A stretch of 64,000 bases of DNA from Paenirhizobium selenitireducens ATCC BAA-1503 (lineage in GTDB: Bacteria > Pseudomonadota > Alphaproteobacteria > Rhizobiales > Rhizobiaceae), in NCBI RefSeq assembly GCF_000518785.1, contig NZ_JAEG01000001.1:744001-808000 (forward strand). The letters run 5' to 3'. Shown piece by piece: positions 46,042 through 54,389 of the stretch; positions within the stretch are counted from its first letter, which is position 1, and each line of letters begins with the position of its first letter. Made by a program: the position numbers and the translations under genes. Below the pieces are notes generated by a model. It made no database searches and had not been told where the DNA came from. It saw only the letters and a list, made by a program, of their open reading frames with translations.

Positions 46042-47016
46042 ATGACTGCCCGCCATACCAAGGTGCTGATCATCGGTTCCGGCCCGGCCGGATATACCGC
46101 AGCGATCTACGCCGCCCGCGCAATGCTGAAGCCCGTCCTGATTGCCGGCATGGAACAGGGCGGTCAGCTGATGATCACCACCGACGTGGAGAACTATCCC
46201 GGTTTCGGCGATCCGATCCAGGGCCCCTGGCTGATGGAACAGATGCTGAAACAGGCGACGCATGTCGGCGCCGAGATCGTCAACGACCTGGTGACCGAGA
46301 TCGACCTGTCGCACCGCCCCTTCACCGCCAGGACCGATTCCGGCCAGGTCTGGACTGCCGATACGCTGATCATCGCCACGGGCGCCAAGGCCAAATGGCT
46401 CGGGATCGAGAGCGAACAGCACTTCCAGGGCTTCGGCGTCTCGGCCTGCGCCACCTGCGACGGATTCTTCTATCGCAACAAGGATGTCATCGTCGTCGGC
46501 GGGGGCAATTCCGCGGTCGAAGAGGCGCTCTATCTGTCGCACATCGCCAAGTCGGTGACCGTCGTGCATCGCCGCGATTCGTTCCGCTCGGAAAAAATCC
46601 TGCAGGAGCGCCTGTTCGCCAAGGACAACATCCGCGTCATGTGGAACACCGAAGTCGCCGAGATCACCGGCGCGCCGGCCAAGCCGCCAATGCCGCCGTC
46701 GGTCAGCGGCGTCAAGCTGCGCGACACGCAGACCGGCGCGATCACCGACATGCCGATCGACGGCGTCTTCGTCGCCATCGGCCATGCGCCGGCCGTCGAA
46801 CTGTTCAAGGGCAAGCTCAAGCTCAAGGCCAACGGCTATCTGTGGACCGCGCCGGATTCGACCGCCACGGACATCGAGGGCGTCTTTGCCGCCGGTGACG
46901 TGACCGACGACATCTACCGCCAGGCGATCACCGCCGCCGGCATGGGCTGCATGGCGGCCCTCGAGGCCGAACGCTTCCTGTCAGCCGCGCCGGTTCGGGC
47001 CGAAGCCGCGGAATAA
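46042..47016 (+). CDS. trxB: Thioredoxin-disulfide reductase
   Basis: The 324-residue flavoprotein has the FAD-binding GSGPAGYTAAIYAARA, the redox disulfide C136-A-T-C139 (SACATCDGFFY), the NADPH-binding VVGGGNSAVEEALYLS and the C-terminal FAD motif GVFAAGDVTDD. It transfers electrons from NADPH to thioredoxin. AAGGA precedes the ATG. lsrB begins 20 bases after the stop, so the redox regulator is probably co-transcribed. Confidence 0.97.
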   Translation: MTARHTKVLIIGSGPAGYTAAIYAARAMLKPVLIAGMEQGGQLMITTDVENYPGFGDPIQGPWLMEQMLKQATHVGAEIVNDLVTEIDLSHRPFTARTDSGQVWTADTLIIATGAKAKWLGIESEQHFQGFGVSACATCDGFFYRNKDVIVVGGGNSAVEEALYLSHIAKSVTVVHRRDSFRSEKILQERLFAKDNIRVMWNTEVAEITGAPAKPPMPPSVSGVKLRDTQTGAITDMPIDGVFVAIGHAPAVELFKGKLKLKANGYLWTAPDSTATDIEGVFAAGDVTDDIYRQAITAAGMGCMAALEAERFLSAAPVRAEAAE

Positions 47017-47036
47017 CGATAAAGAGAGGGGGCGTA

Positions 47037-47933
47037 ATGCCTTTGGATTGGGACAAGCTGCGCATTTTTCACGCAGCAGCGGAAGCGGGGTCATTCACCC
47101 ACGCTGCCGACAGGTTGCATTTGTCCCAGTCGGCCATCAGCCGTCAGGTCAGCGCGCTGGAGCAGGAGATCGGCGTCAAGCTGTTCCATCGCCACGCGCG
47201 CGGCCTGATCCTGACCGAACAGGGCGAACTGCTCTATCGCACCGCCCATGACGTGCTGCTGAAGCTCGAAACGGTCAAGATGCAGCTGACCGAGACGACG
47301 GAGAAGCCGAGCGGCAAGCTGCGCGTCACCACCACGGTCGGCCTCGGCCAGGGCTGGCTTACCGACAAGATCCAGGAGTTCCTGCAGCTCTATCCCGACA
47401 TGTCGATCCAGCTGATCCTCGACAACGAGGAACTGGACGTCAACATGCGCCATGCCGACTGCGCCATCCGCCTTCGCCAGCCGCAGCAATCGGACCTCAT
47501 CCAGCGCAAGCTGTTTACCGTGCACATGCACGTCTACGCCGCCCCGTCCTACATCAACCGGTACGGCGAGCCGCAGTCGATCGAGGATCTCGACAACCAC
47601 CGCATCATCAGCTTCGGTGAACCGGCACCGGGCTACCTGCTCGACGTGAACTGGCTCGAAGTGGCCGGGCGCACCTCGGACAATCCGCGCATACCGCATC
47701 TGCAGATCAACAGCCTGACCTCGATCAAGCGCGCCGCCCTGCTGGGAATCGGCATTGCCATGCTGCCCGACTACATCGTCGGGCGTGATCCGGGGCTGTT
47801 GCAGCTGGTGACCAGTGCCGACGTTCCGTCGTTCGACACCTATTTCTGCTATCCGGACGAAATGAAGAACGCAGCCAAGCTGAAGGCTTTCCGCGATTTC
47901 ATTGTGGCAAAGGCCCGGAATTGGAACTTCTAG
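47037..47933 (+). CDS. lsrB: LysR-type regulator LsrB (VtlR family)
   Basis: The 298-residue protein has the LysR helix-turn-helix (LRIFHAAAEAGSFTHAADRLHLSQSAISRQVSALEQEIG) and an effector domain. Its place directly behind trxB and before an AbcR-like sRNA and an arsR gene matches lsrB of S. meliloti and Agrobacterium and vtlR of Brucella. That family controls lps, redox functions and AbcR sRNAs. Only two cysteines are present (C142, C271). A purine-rich site (AGAGAGGGGG) precedes the ATG. Confidence 0.88.
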   Translation: MPLDWDKLRIFHAAAEAGSFTHAADRLHLSQSAISRQVSALEQEIGVKLFHRHARGLILTEQGELLYRTAHDVLLKLETVKMQLTETTEKPSGKLRVTTTVGLGQGWLTDKIQEFLQLYPDMSIQLILDNEELDVNMRHADCAIRLRQPQQSDLIQRKLFTVHMHVYAAPSYINRYGEPQSIEDLDNHRIISFGEPAPGYLLDVNWLEVAGRTSDNPRIPHLQINSLTSIKRAALLGIGIAMLPDYIVGRDPGLLQLVTSADVPSFDTYFCYPDEMKNAAKLKAFRDFIVAKARNWNF

Positions 47934-47982
47934 AGGTCAAATGCGGAGCAAAAGGTTAAGGCCTGCGGTCAGCGCATGCCTG

Positions 47983-48028
47983 CAATGCATAAAAAAGCAT
48001 TGTTCACTGCACAAAAAACCACCATATC
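47983..48028 (+). promoter_or_regulatory. abcR: abcR promoter with candidate LsrB site
   Basis: The dyad CAATGC-N8-GCATTG (47983-48002) abuts and overlaps a -35-like TTGTTC (48000-48005). A CATATC -10 (48023-48028) lies 17 bases further, giving a start near 48035. The dyad is centred about 43 bases upstream, the usual place for a LysR activator. Spacing is seen; binding is inferred. Confidence 0.5.
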
Positions 48029-48034
48029 GCACTC

Positions 48035-48153
48035 AGTTGATGCACACGGTGGCTTTTTCCTCCCAGTTCCACCGCATCAGCTGTTCCCCTCTGGAGGTTT
48101 TTGACCTTCATAATTAAAGGGCCCTGGAGAAATCCGGCGGCCCTCTTTTTTTT
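48035..48153 (+). ncRNA. abcR: AbcR (alpha-r15) family trans-acting small RNA
   Basis: The region of about 118 nt folds as three stem-loops. SL1 has CGGTGG/CCACCG (48047-48052 with 48069-48074) and presents CCTCCC, an anti-Shine-Dalgarno sequence, in its loop. The second part carries TTCCCCTC then TGGAGG. The 3' hairpin AGGGCC...GGCCCT (48118-48144) is followed by CTTTTTTTT, a strong terminator. Position between lsrB and an arsR gene is that of alpha-r15/AbcR1-AbcR2, which base-pair with ABC transporter mRNAs with the help of Hfq. Only one copy is visible here, whereas S. meliloti and Agrobacterium have two in tandem. The exact 5' end is a guess. Confidence 0.75.
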
Positions 48154-48321
48154 GTGCGAGCGGCGGATGGCGGCTTGTCGCCGAAAACCGCACCGTGAAA
48201 TTATGCGTGGCAGAGTGTACCAAAAATGGACACTTTTGCATGACCTTTCACGCAAGCGTGAGTTGACCCCCGGTTCTCCTACCATATTTGAAGCGGCATA
48301 CACCGATACGGACGACTGCTA

Positions 48322-48615
48322 ATGAATCTCGATGAAACCCTCAAAGCGCTTGCACACCCTGCACGCATCGAAATGCTGAACTGGCTCAAGGAACCGGAGC
48401 GCCACTTCGCCGCGCAGCTCCAGCCCTTGGCACTCGGCGTGAGTGCCGGCCAGTTCGAACGCTGCGGCCTGTCGCAGTCGACCGTCTCCGCCCATCTCGC
48501 GACCCTGCAGCGTGCCGGCCTGATCTCCTCGACCCGTGTTGGCCAGTGGGTTCTATACCGCCGCAACGAAGACACCATCAGCGCCTTCCTCGACGCCTTG
48601 AACAAGTTGCTCTGA
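48322..48615 (+). CDS. ArsR-like helix-turn-helix regulator (SMc01226-like)
   Basis: The 97-residue winged-helix protein reads LDETLKALAHPARIEMLNWLKEPERHFAAQLQPLALGVSAGQFERCGLSQSTVSAHLATLQRAGLI. The insertion before the recognition helix, compared with standard ArsR, is typical of the gene next to abcR in rhizobia. One Cys (in FERCGLSQ) could be redox- or metal-sensitive. It lies 60 bases before the alkene reductase and may regulate it. Confidence 0.82.
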   Translation: MNLDETLKALAHPARIEMLNWLKEPERHFAAQLQPLALGVSAGQFERCGLSQSTVSAHLATLQRAGLISSTRVGQWVLYRRNEDTISAFLDALNKLL

Positions 48616-48675
48616 AGCCCCAGATTCGATGCGCCGGCGCCCCCTCCCGTTCCGCCGGCTTTTCTGGAGATGTTC

Positions 48676-49776
48676 ATGACCAGCCTATTTGATCCGATCG
48701 AAATCGGACACATTCCCCTTTCAAATCGTATCGCCATGGCACCGCTGACCCGCAATCGCTCGCCGGGTGCCGTTCCCAATGATCTCAACGTCACCTATTA
48801 CGAACAGCGCGCCACGGCCGGCCTGCTGATTTCGGAAGGAACGCCGATCAGCCATCAAGGCCAGGGCTATGCCCAGGTGCCCGGCCTATACCTCCCCGAA
48901 TCGATCGAAGGCTGGAAGCGCGTGACGTCTGCCGTGCATGCTGCCGGTGGCCACATTGCGGCCCAGCTCTGGCATGTCGGCCGTGTGTCGCATACTTCGC
49001 TCCAGCCGAACGGCGGCCAGCCTGTCGCCCCGTCGGCCATCCGCGCCAAGTCCAAGACCTATATCGTCAATGAAGACGGCACCGGCGGCTTCGTCGAGAC
49101 TTCCGAGCCGCGGGCACTGGCGCTCGACGAGATACCGGGCATCCTCGAGGACTATCGCCGCGCCGCCCGCGCCGCGATTGACGCCGGTTTTGATGCCGTG
49201 GAGATCCACGCGGCCAACGGCTACCTGATCGACCAGTTCCTCCGCTCGAACGCCAATGCGCGAACCGATGCCTATGGCGGCTCGATCGAGAACCGCACGC
49301 GCTTCGCGCTCGAAGTCGTGGACGTGATTGCCAGGGAAATCGGGGCGGAGCGCACCGGCATTCGCCTTTCGCCCGTCACGCCCGCCAACGACGTCTCCGA
49401 CCCCGACCCGCAGCCCCTGTTCAATCACCTGATCGAAGCGCTTGCCGCCCATGACCTCGCCTTCATCCACGTGATCGAAGGCGCCACCGGCGGGCCACGC
49501 GACAACCTTCCCTTCGACTGGGCGGGTTTCAAGGCGGCCTATCGCGCCAGGGGTGGCAAGGCGGCCTGGATGGTCAACAATGGCTACGACCGCGCCATGG
49601 CGATGGATGCGGTCGCCTCCGGCCGGGCTGACATGGTGTCCTTCGGCAAGGCCTTCATCGCCAATCCGGACCTGGTGCAGCGCCTGAAGGACGATGCGCC
49701 GCTCAACGAAGCGGACCGCGCCACCTTCTACGGCGGCGGCGCCGATGGCTACACGAACTACCCGAGAATGGCCTGA
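48676..49776 (+). CDS. Alkene reductase, old yellow enzyme family (NemA-like)
   Basis: The 366-residue FMN-dependent reductase has the OYE landmarks: LSNRIAMAPLTRNR, HVGRVSH, AIDAGFDAVEIHAANGYLIDQFL with the catalytic-pocket HAAN, DAYGGSIENR, RLSPVTPANDV and GRADMVSFGKAFIANPDL. It reduces activated C=C bonds or nitro esters with NADPH. ATG 48676 has GGAG six bases upstream (an ATG at 48670 is in frame). Pairing with the ArsR-type gene upstream is reminiscent of NemR-nemA electrophile response units, although the regulator here is of a different family. Confidence 0.92.
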   Translation: MTSLFDPIEIGHIPLSNRIAMAPLTRNRSPGAVPNDLNVTYYEQRATAGLLISEGTPISHQGQGYAQVPGLYLPESIEGWKRVTSAVHAAGGHIAAQLWHVGRVSHTSLQPNGGQPVAPSAIRAKSKTYIVNEDGTGGFVETSEPRALALDEIPGILEDYRRAARAAIDAGFDAVEIHAANGYLIDQFLRSNANARTDAYGGSIENRTRFALEVVDVIAREIGAERTGIRLSPVTPANDVSDPDPQPLFNHLIEALAAHDLAFIHVIEGATGGPRDNLPFDWAGFKAAYRARGGKAAWMVNNGYDRAMAMDAVASGRADMVSFGKAFIANPDLVQRLKDDAPLNEADRATFYGGGADGYTNYPRMA

Positions 49777-49789
49777 GTTGGATGGCAAG

Positions 49790-49821
49790 AACCCCGGCCC
49801 ATCGCCGGGGTTCCTCTTTTC
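49790..49821 (+). terminator. Terminator of the alkene reductase gene
   Basis: AACCCCGGC and GCCGGGGTT pair perfectly around CCATC and are followed by CCTCTTTTC. Confidence 0.8.
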
Positions 49822-50227
49822 AGTCCCTGCGGTCGCCCTGCCCGCCGAATGCCTCGTTGACCAGTCCGACAGCCGCGCCCATCATGAAGAGCCCGTTGAC
49901 CGGATGCAGCGCGGAGACAAATGCCAGGCCAAGCTCGCGTCCGAGGACGACCAGCAGGACCTGCAGGCAATAGAGGCAGAACAGCAGAACCGTGCGGCGG
50001 CGATGGCGGTACGCCGAAGGGCTCGCCAGCGACAGCGCCAACAGACCGATGACCGGCAGCGACAGGCCGCCGCCGATCGCGCCGTGCAGCGACCAGAGGG
50101 CCGCATCGGAGAAGATCGACAGCCCGGCCAGGAAGAACTGCCCGCATATCCCCATCACAAGCGCGGCTGACAGCAGGCGGACGCCGGCGCTGGCGCGGGC
50201 CGGGTGGGCGGTCGAAACGGAACTCAT
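49820..50227 (-). CDS. DUF6220-like small membrane protein
   Basis: The 135-residue protein has four hydrophobic segments (GVRLLSAALVMGICGQFFLAGLSIF, SLPVIGLLALSLASP, VLLFCLYCLQVLLVVLG, NGLFMMGAAVGLVN). The conserved pieces LHGAIGGG and ALHPVNGLF fit DUF6220. It is coupled to the epimerase gene by an ATGA overlap, and GGGAGG lies upstream inside that gene. A membrane partner in the same small-molecule pathway is possible; function unknown. Confidence 0.75.
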   Translation of the reverse strand: MSSVSTAHPARASAGVRLLSAALVMGICGQFFLAGLSIFSDAALWSLHGAIGGGLSLPVIGLLALSLASPSAYRHRRRTVLLFCLYCLQVLLVVLGRELGLAFVSALHPVNGLFMMGAAVGLVNEAFGGQGDRRD

Positions 50228-51258
50228 GCCGGCCTCCCACGCACGAGGTTCGGTGCAACCTGAGCGACCGACGAGATCGAGGCGGACTTGTCGAGACAAC
50301 CCAGCGATGAAAGCGTCGCCCGCACAGCCTCGTCGATCGGCGTCTGCGGCTCGCAACCGAGCGTGGCCACCAGCCGGGCGTTGCGCATGCGTATCGGCTG
50401 GCGCCACAGATAGCGCATTTCAGCCAGTTCCCGGAACAGCGGCACGAAAGGCGAAGCCAGCCGGACGACCATCCACGGAAAGCGCTTGACCTTCAGATCC
50501 GGCTTGCCGGTCACCCGGCGGATCGCCGCCGCCATCTCGGTTCCGTCGGCATCGAAGAATCCGTCCATGTGGAACCGCGCGAGCGGCGGAAGTTCGTCGG
50601 CCCGCTCGATCAGCTGCATCATGGTTTCGGCGACATCCGGAAGATAGGCCCATTGATGCCCGACGCCCCGCTTGCCGGGATTGGTGACGAATGCAACCGG
50701 CTTGCCCGGCTTGATCAGCCCCTGCGCAAACCAGTTGTTACCGGCGCCAGGGCCGAAGAAATCGCCGGCCCGCACGATCAGCACCGGCGTCCCGCGCCCG
50801 GCTGCCGCTTCGAGGCGCTGCTCAAGGGCAACGCGGATCCTGCCCTTGGCGGTCTGCGGGTTCTGCGGGCTGTCCTCGTCGATCAGCGGAAAGGCATCGG
50901 GCCCGAAATTGTAGACGGTCCCGGGCATGACGATCCGCGCGCCGACGGCGCCGGCGGCAGCGATCGTATTGTCGATCATCGGCAGGACCAGTTCGCCCCA
51001 GTTCCGATAACCCGGCGGATTGACGGCATGGATGATCAGGCTGGCGCCCTGGGCAGCCTTGACGACGTCCTCGCGGCGCATGGCGTCACCCGGTACCCAT
51101 TCGAACTGCGGGTGGCGCAGCGCCATCTCCCTGGCATTCCTGTGCATGGCGCGCACGCGGTAACCGCGTGTGGCAAGCTTGTGGGCCATGGCGCCACCGA
51201 TCCCGCCGGTGGCGCCGAGAACGAGGGCAAGCGGCAATTGTATCAATTCCTGTGCCAT
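50224..51258 (-). CDS. NAD(P)-dependent epimerase / extended SDR family protein
   Basis: The 344-residue protein begins with a Rossmann motif (ALVLGATGGIGGAMAHKLATRGYRVRAMHRN), has VPGDAMRREDVVKAAQGASLIIHAVNPP and a YxxxK-like region replaced by VYNFGPDAFP. The canonical catalytic Tyr-Lys pair is not obvious. It resembles NAD-dependent epimerase/dehydratase or NmrA-like reductases acting on small molecules. It is divergent from a LysR gene and overlaps the downstream DUF6220 gene. Confidence 0.82.
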   Translation of the reverse strand: MAQELIQLPLALVLGATGGIGGAMAHKLATRGYRVRAMHRNAREMALRHPQFEWVPGDAMRREDVVKAAQGASLIIHAVNPPGYRNWGELVLPMIDNTIAAAGAVGARIVMPGTVYNFGPDAFPLIDEDSPQNPQTAKGRIRVALEQRLEAAAGRGTPVLIVRAGDFFGPGAGNNWFAQGLIKPGKPVAFVTNPGKRGVGHQWAYLPDVAETMMQLIERADELPPLARFHMDGFFDADGTEMAAAIRRVTGKPDLKVKRFPWMVVRLASPFVPLFRELAEMRYLWRQPIRMRNARLVATLGCEPQTPIDEAVRATLSSLGCLDKSASISSVAQVAPNLVRGRPA

Positions 51259-51307
51259 GACGTGTCTCCTGTGTCCGGCATGTTGCGATGACCGGAGTAT
51301 CGCCTTC

Positions 51308-51347
51308 AGCGGATTTATACGGAATTGCCTATTTATCTGGATCCGCT
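51308..51347. promoter_or_regulatory. Inverted repeat in the epimerase-LysR divergent spacer
   Basis: AGCGGAT (51308-51314) and ATCCGCT (51341-51347) are perfect inverted arms 26 bases apart, within the 101-base spacer and just before the LysR start. They may be paired regulator half-sites. Confidence 0.35.
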
Positions 51348-51359
51348 ATACATATTCGA

Positions 51360-52253
51360 ATGACCGAGCCGAACGCAAACTGGGATTACTACCGCACCTT
51401 CCTTGCCGTGCTGCGCGAGGGGTCGCTGTCGGCCGCCGCGCGGGACTTGGGCCTGACCCAGCCGACCGTCGGTCGTCATATCGATGCGCTGGAAGCGCTC
51501 TCCGGCGCTCCGCTCTTCCTGCGCTCGCAGCAGGGCCTGCTGCCGACGGAAACCGCGCAGCAGATGAAACCCTATGCCGAAACCATGGCGGCCACCGCAG
51601 CGAGCCTGGCACGTGCCGCAAGCGGCCAGCCCGGCCGCGTCACCGGTACGGTACGCATCAGCGCCAGCGAGGTGATCGGCATTGAAGTCCTGCCGCCGAT
51701 CATAGCCGACCTTCAGGAACGGCATCCCGCTCTCAATGTGGAACTCTCGGTCTCGGACGCCGTCGAGGATCTGTTGCGCCAGGAGGCCGATATCGCGGTG
51801 CGCATGGTGCCGCCATCGCAGGGGGCGCTGGTGAGCCGCCGGATCGGCGCCATTCCTCTTGGACTGCACGCGCACCGCCGCTATCTCGAGCGCCACGGCA
51901 CGCCGACAGGGCTCGATCAGCTCTCATCCCACCGGCTGATCGGCTTCGACCGGCAGCTCGCCTATATCCGGGCGATTCTCAAGGACAAGCCCAAGCTCGC
52001 CGACATCCATTTCACCATGCGCACCGACAGCAACCTTGCCCAGATGGCCATGATTCAGGCAGCCGGCGGTATCGGCATGTGCCAGAACACGCTTGCCCGG
52101 CGCGATCCCAACCTGGTTCCGGTCCTGGCCGAGACGATCGACCTGTCGCTGGAAACCTATGTCGTCATGCATGAAAATTTGAAGGCGGCGGCCCGCTGTC
52201 GCGTCACCTTCGACGCATTGGTCGCCGGGCTGCTCGACTACATATCCGGATAA
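51360..52253 (+). CDS. LysR family regulator divergent from the epimerase
   Basis: The 297-residue protein has the LysR helix-turn-helix (YYRTFLAVLREGSLSAAARDLGLTQPTVGRHIDALEALSG) and a substrate-binding domain with VRISASEVIGIEVLPPIIAD. Likely it controls the divergent epimerase/DUF6220 unit and the VOC gene 10 bases downstream. The effector is unknown. Confidence 0.9.
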   Translation: MTEPNANWDYYRTFLAVLREGSLSAAARDLGLTQPTVGRHIDALEALSGAPLFLRSQQGLLPTETAQQMKPYAETMAATAASLARAASGQPGRVTGTVRISASEVIGIEVLPPIIADLQERHPALNVELSVSDAVEDLLRQEADIAVRMVPPSQGALVSRRIGAIPLGLHAHRRYLERHGTPTGLDQLSSHRLIGFDRQLAYIRAILKDKPKLADIHFTMRTDSNLAQMAMIQAAGGIGMCQNTLARRDPNLVPVLAETIDLSLETYVVMHENLKAAARCRVTFDALVAGLLDYISG

Positions 52254-52263
52254 GGAGAATCGG

Positions 52264-52740
52264 ATGACCGAACTATCACGCGTCGAACGCGACGCGTCGG
52301 CCGGAACCGGCAGCGGCCCCACCGGCGGCTTTGCGCCTCTGGTGCCCGAACTCGACGTCACCAGCATCGAGGCGAGCCTCGCCTTCTGGTGCGGCGCCCT
52401 CGGCTTTCGCATCGCCTACGAACGGCGGCAGGCGAAGTTCGCCTACCTCGAGCGGCAGGGCGCGCAGATCATGCTGTGTGAAATCAACGGCAACTGGCAG
52501 GTGGCGGGGCTCGAACGGCCGTTCGGACGCGGTATCAATTTCCAGATCGCCACGGACGAACTTGAATCAATACTTGAAGCTCTTCGCAAACTGGATTGGC
52601 CGCTCTTCGAAGAGCCGAGCGAAAGCTGGTATCGCATTGGCGAGACTGAGGAAACCGGTTCGCGGGAATTCCTCGTACAGGACCCTGACGGCTATCTGAT
52701 CCGGTTCGCCCAGTCGATCGGCCGCCGCAACATCGCTTAA
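52264..52740 (+). CDS. VOC superfamily (bleomycin-resistance-like) protein
   Basis: The 158-residue protein shows the glyoxalase/VOC pattern: APLVPELDVTSIEASLAFWCGALGFRIAYERRQAKFAYLERQGAQIML in the first half and FLVQDPDGYLIRFAQ in the second. Metal ligands are not all obvious (Glu in LCEING, Asp/Glu later), so it may be a binding protein like BRP. AAGGAG precedes the start. It is co-oriented with the LysR gene, and its stop overlaps the convergent DUF2188 stop. Confidence 0.85.
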   Translation: MTELSRVERDASAGTGSGPTGGFAPLVPELDVTSIEASLAFWCGALGFRIAYERRQAKFAYLERQGAQIMLCEINGNWQVAGLERPFGRGINFQIATDELESILEALRKLDWPLFEEPSESWYRIGETEETGSREFLVQDPDGYLIRFAQSIGRRNIA

Positions 52741-53003
52741 GCCGGCGTTTCACCGGACTGGTAGCGATCGACGATCTCGACTTCCGGCCGGTCGCCGCCG
52801 TCGCTGACCTCGTAGTGCCACTTGCCCTTCTCGTCCTGATAGCTGATCTTGACGGGCTCGTCCCCGACCTGCTGCTCCTGCATGACGATACGCGCTGCCT
52901 CCAGGGCCTCGTCGTGGCTGGCAAAGCTTTCGGAGAAAACGTCGCCGAGCTTGTAGGCCCATCCCCCGTCATGGGGAACGATCTCGTAGGCAACCTTGGT
53001 CAT
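52737..53003 (-). CDS. DUF2188 small protein
   Basis: The 88-residue product MTKVAYEIVPHDGGWAYKLG has the DUF2188 shape: V-x-P-H-x-G-G-W, then SFASHDEALEAARIVMQEQQVG and the Trp-containing GKWHYEVSDGG. AAAGGAGG stands before the ATG, an unusually strong ribosome site for this window. Such proteins are short, soluble and uncharacterised. Its stop overlaps the VOC stop on the other strand. Confidence 0.8.
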   Translation of the reverse strand: MTKVAYEIVPHDGGWAYKLGDVFSESFASHDEALEAARIVMQEQQVGDEPVKISYQDEKGKWHYEVSDGGDRPEVEIVDRYQSGETPA

Positions 53004-53148
53004 TCTGTCCTCCTTTCTTAAGCTTTGGCTTAGTATCGCATCAAGCGCATCAATCCGCAAACCCGAAGCGGGGCGGAACAGTTCCATCCGCTCGTCCGTT
53101 CTCGCCAATCGCACCTGAAGGTCTGCACGCAATGCACAGGAGCCGCCC

Positions 53149-54234
53149 ATGCTGAGACAGGAAAAAATCCTTCTCTTTCCAATCCTTATGGCCGTTCTCG
53201 GATTCAGTCTGGAACACGAGATCCTCGCCATGGGCACGGCCGTGTCGCTCGTCGGCGCCGCGATCCTGATCGGCGCCATCGTCGCGGCATCGCTGCGCGT
53301 CGCCCACCATGCGGAAGTGCTCGCCGTCAAGGTCGGCGATCCCTACGGCACGATGATCCTGACGCTTTCGGCGGTGGCGGTGGAAGTACTCATCCTCGCC
53401 ACCATGATGAACAACGAAGGCTCGCCGACCCTGGTGCGCGACACGATCTATTCGGCGGTGATGCTCGACATCAACGGCATTCTCGGCCTTGCCGCCCTCC
53501 TTGGCGGCCTGAAGCATGGCGAGCAGCCGTATAACGACGATTCGGGCAAGACCTACGGCGTGATGATCCTGACCGCCATGGGCATTTCCATGGTCGTGCC
53601 GGAATTCATTCCGCGCGACAAATGGCAGTATTTTTCCTTCTTCACCATCTTCGCCATGGTGGCGCTCTACGGCCTGTTCCTGCGCATGCAGGTCGGCACC
53701 CACAGCTATTTCTTCAGCTACAGCTATCCGCGCGGCAAGAGCCGCGATGCCGAAGAGCCCGACCCCGCCGACGCGGGTGAGCCGACGGCCCGCTCGATCG
53801 GCGTCATCCTGTTCGGCGTCGTCCTGATCGGCGCGCTCGCCGAGCTCATGTCGACCTTCATGAACATCGGCTTGAAGGAGATCGGCGCGCCGGTCGCGCT
53901 CACCGCCATCCTCGTCGCCGGCATTTCCGCCGGGCCTGAGATCCTCACCGCACTTCGCGCAGCCCTTGCCGACCGCATGCAGGCGACGGTCAACATCGCC
54001 ATGGGCGCCTCGCTGTCGACCGTCATCCTGACCGTGCCGGTGATGGAGGCGATCGCCCTCTATACCGGCCAGCCTTTCATCATGGCGATGACGCCGGTGC
54101 AGACCGTGATGGTTGCCATCACGCTGATCGCCGCGGCCATCAACCTCAATGACGGCGAGACGAATGCGATCGAGGGCATGACCCATTTCATCCTCTTCGC
54201 CACCTTCATCATGCTGTCCTTCCTCGGCCTCTGA
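53149..54234 (+). CDS. chaA: Calcium/proton (Na+/H+) antiporter, ChaA/CaCA type
   Basis: The 361-residue membrane protein has about ten to eleven hydrophobic segments. The two alpha-repeat-like regions are AEVLAVKVGDPYGTMILTLSAVAVEV and GISAGPEILTALRAALADRMQATVNIAMGASLSTVIL. These acidic GxPxGT/E and PExxTAL elements belong to CaCA-type cation/proton exchangers such as ChaA. It probably exports Ca2+ or Na+. GGAG lies six bases before the ATG. A hairpin follows at 54254-54275. Confidence 0.88.
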   Translation: MLRQEKILLFPILMAVLGFSLEHEILAMGTAVSLVGAAILIGAIVAASLRVAHHAEVLAVKVGDPYGTMILTLSAVAVEVLILATMMNNEGSPTLVRDTIYSAVMLDINGILGLAALLGGLKHGEQPYNDDSGKTYGVMILTAMGISMVVPEFIPRDKWQYFSFFTIFAMVALYGLFLRMQVGTHSYFFSYSYPRGKSRDAEEPDPADAGEPTARSIGVILFGVVLIGALAELMSTFMNIGLKEIGAPVALTAILVAGISAGPEILTALRAALADRMQATVNIAMGASLSTVILTVPVMEAIALYTGQPFIMAMTPVQTVMVAITLIAAAINLNDGETNAIEGMTHFILFATFIMLSFLGL

Positions 54235-54253
54235 CGGCTTTTCCTCACCCGAA

Positions 54254-54275
54254 AGGGCGGAACTTTTTCCGCCCT
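54254..54275 (+). terminator. Hairpin after chaA
   Basis: AGGGCGGAA and TTCCGCCCT form a perfect 9-bp stem with loop CTTT. There is no T-tract after it, so Rho-independent termination is doubtful. Confidence 0.4.
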
Positions 54276-54389
54276 AGCCCCGTTCCCCGGACATGGTCCC
54301 CAGCGTGATGAACGGCTCGCCCCATTCTCACCAAGATAGCGGACCAGAAACCTCCCGCGGTCACGGGGGGCTAACTCGGGAGCCGAACC

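Noticed and set aside
48154-48321. Second AbcR copy in tandem
   Set aside because: No further CCTCCC-bearing stem-loop or T-tract terminator is present between the first copy and the arsR gene.
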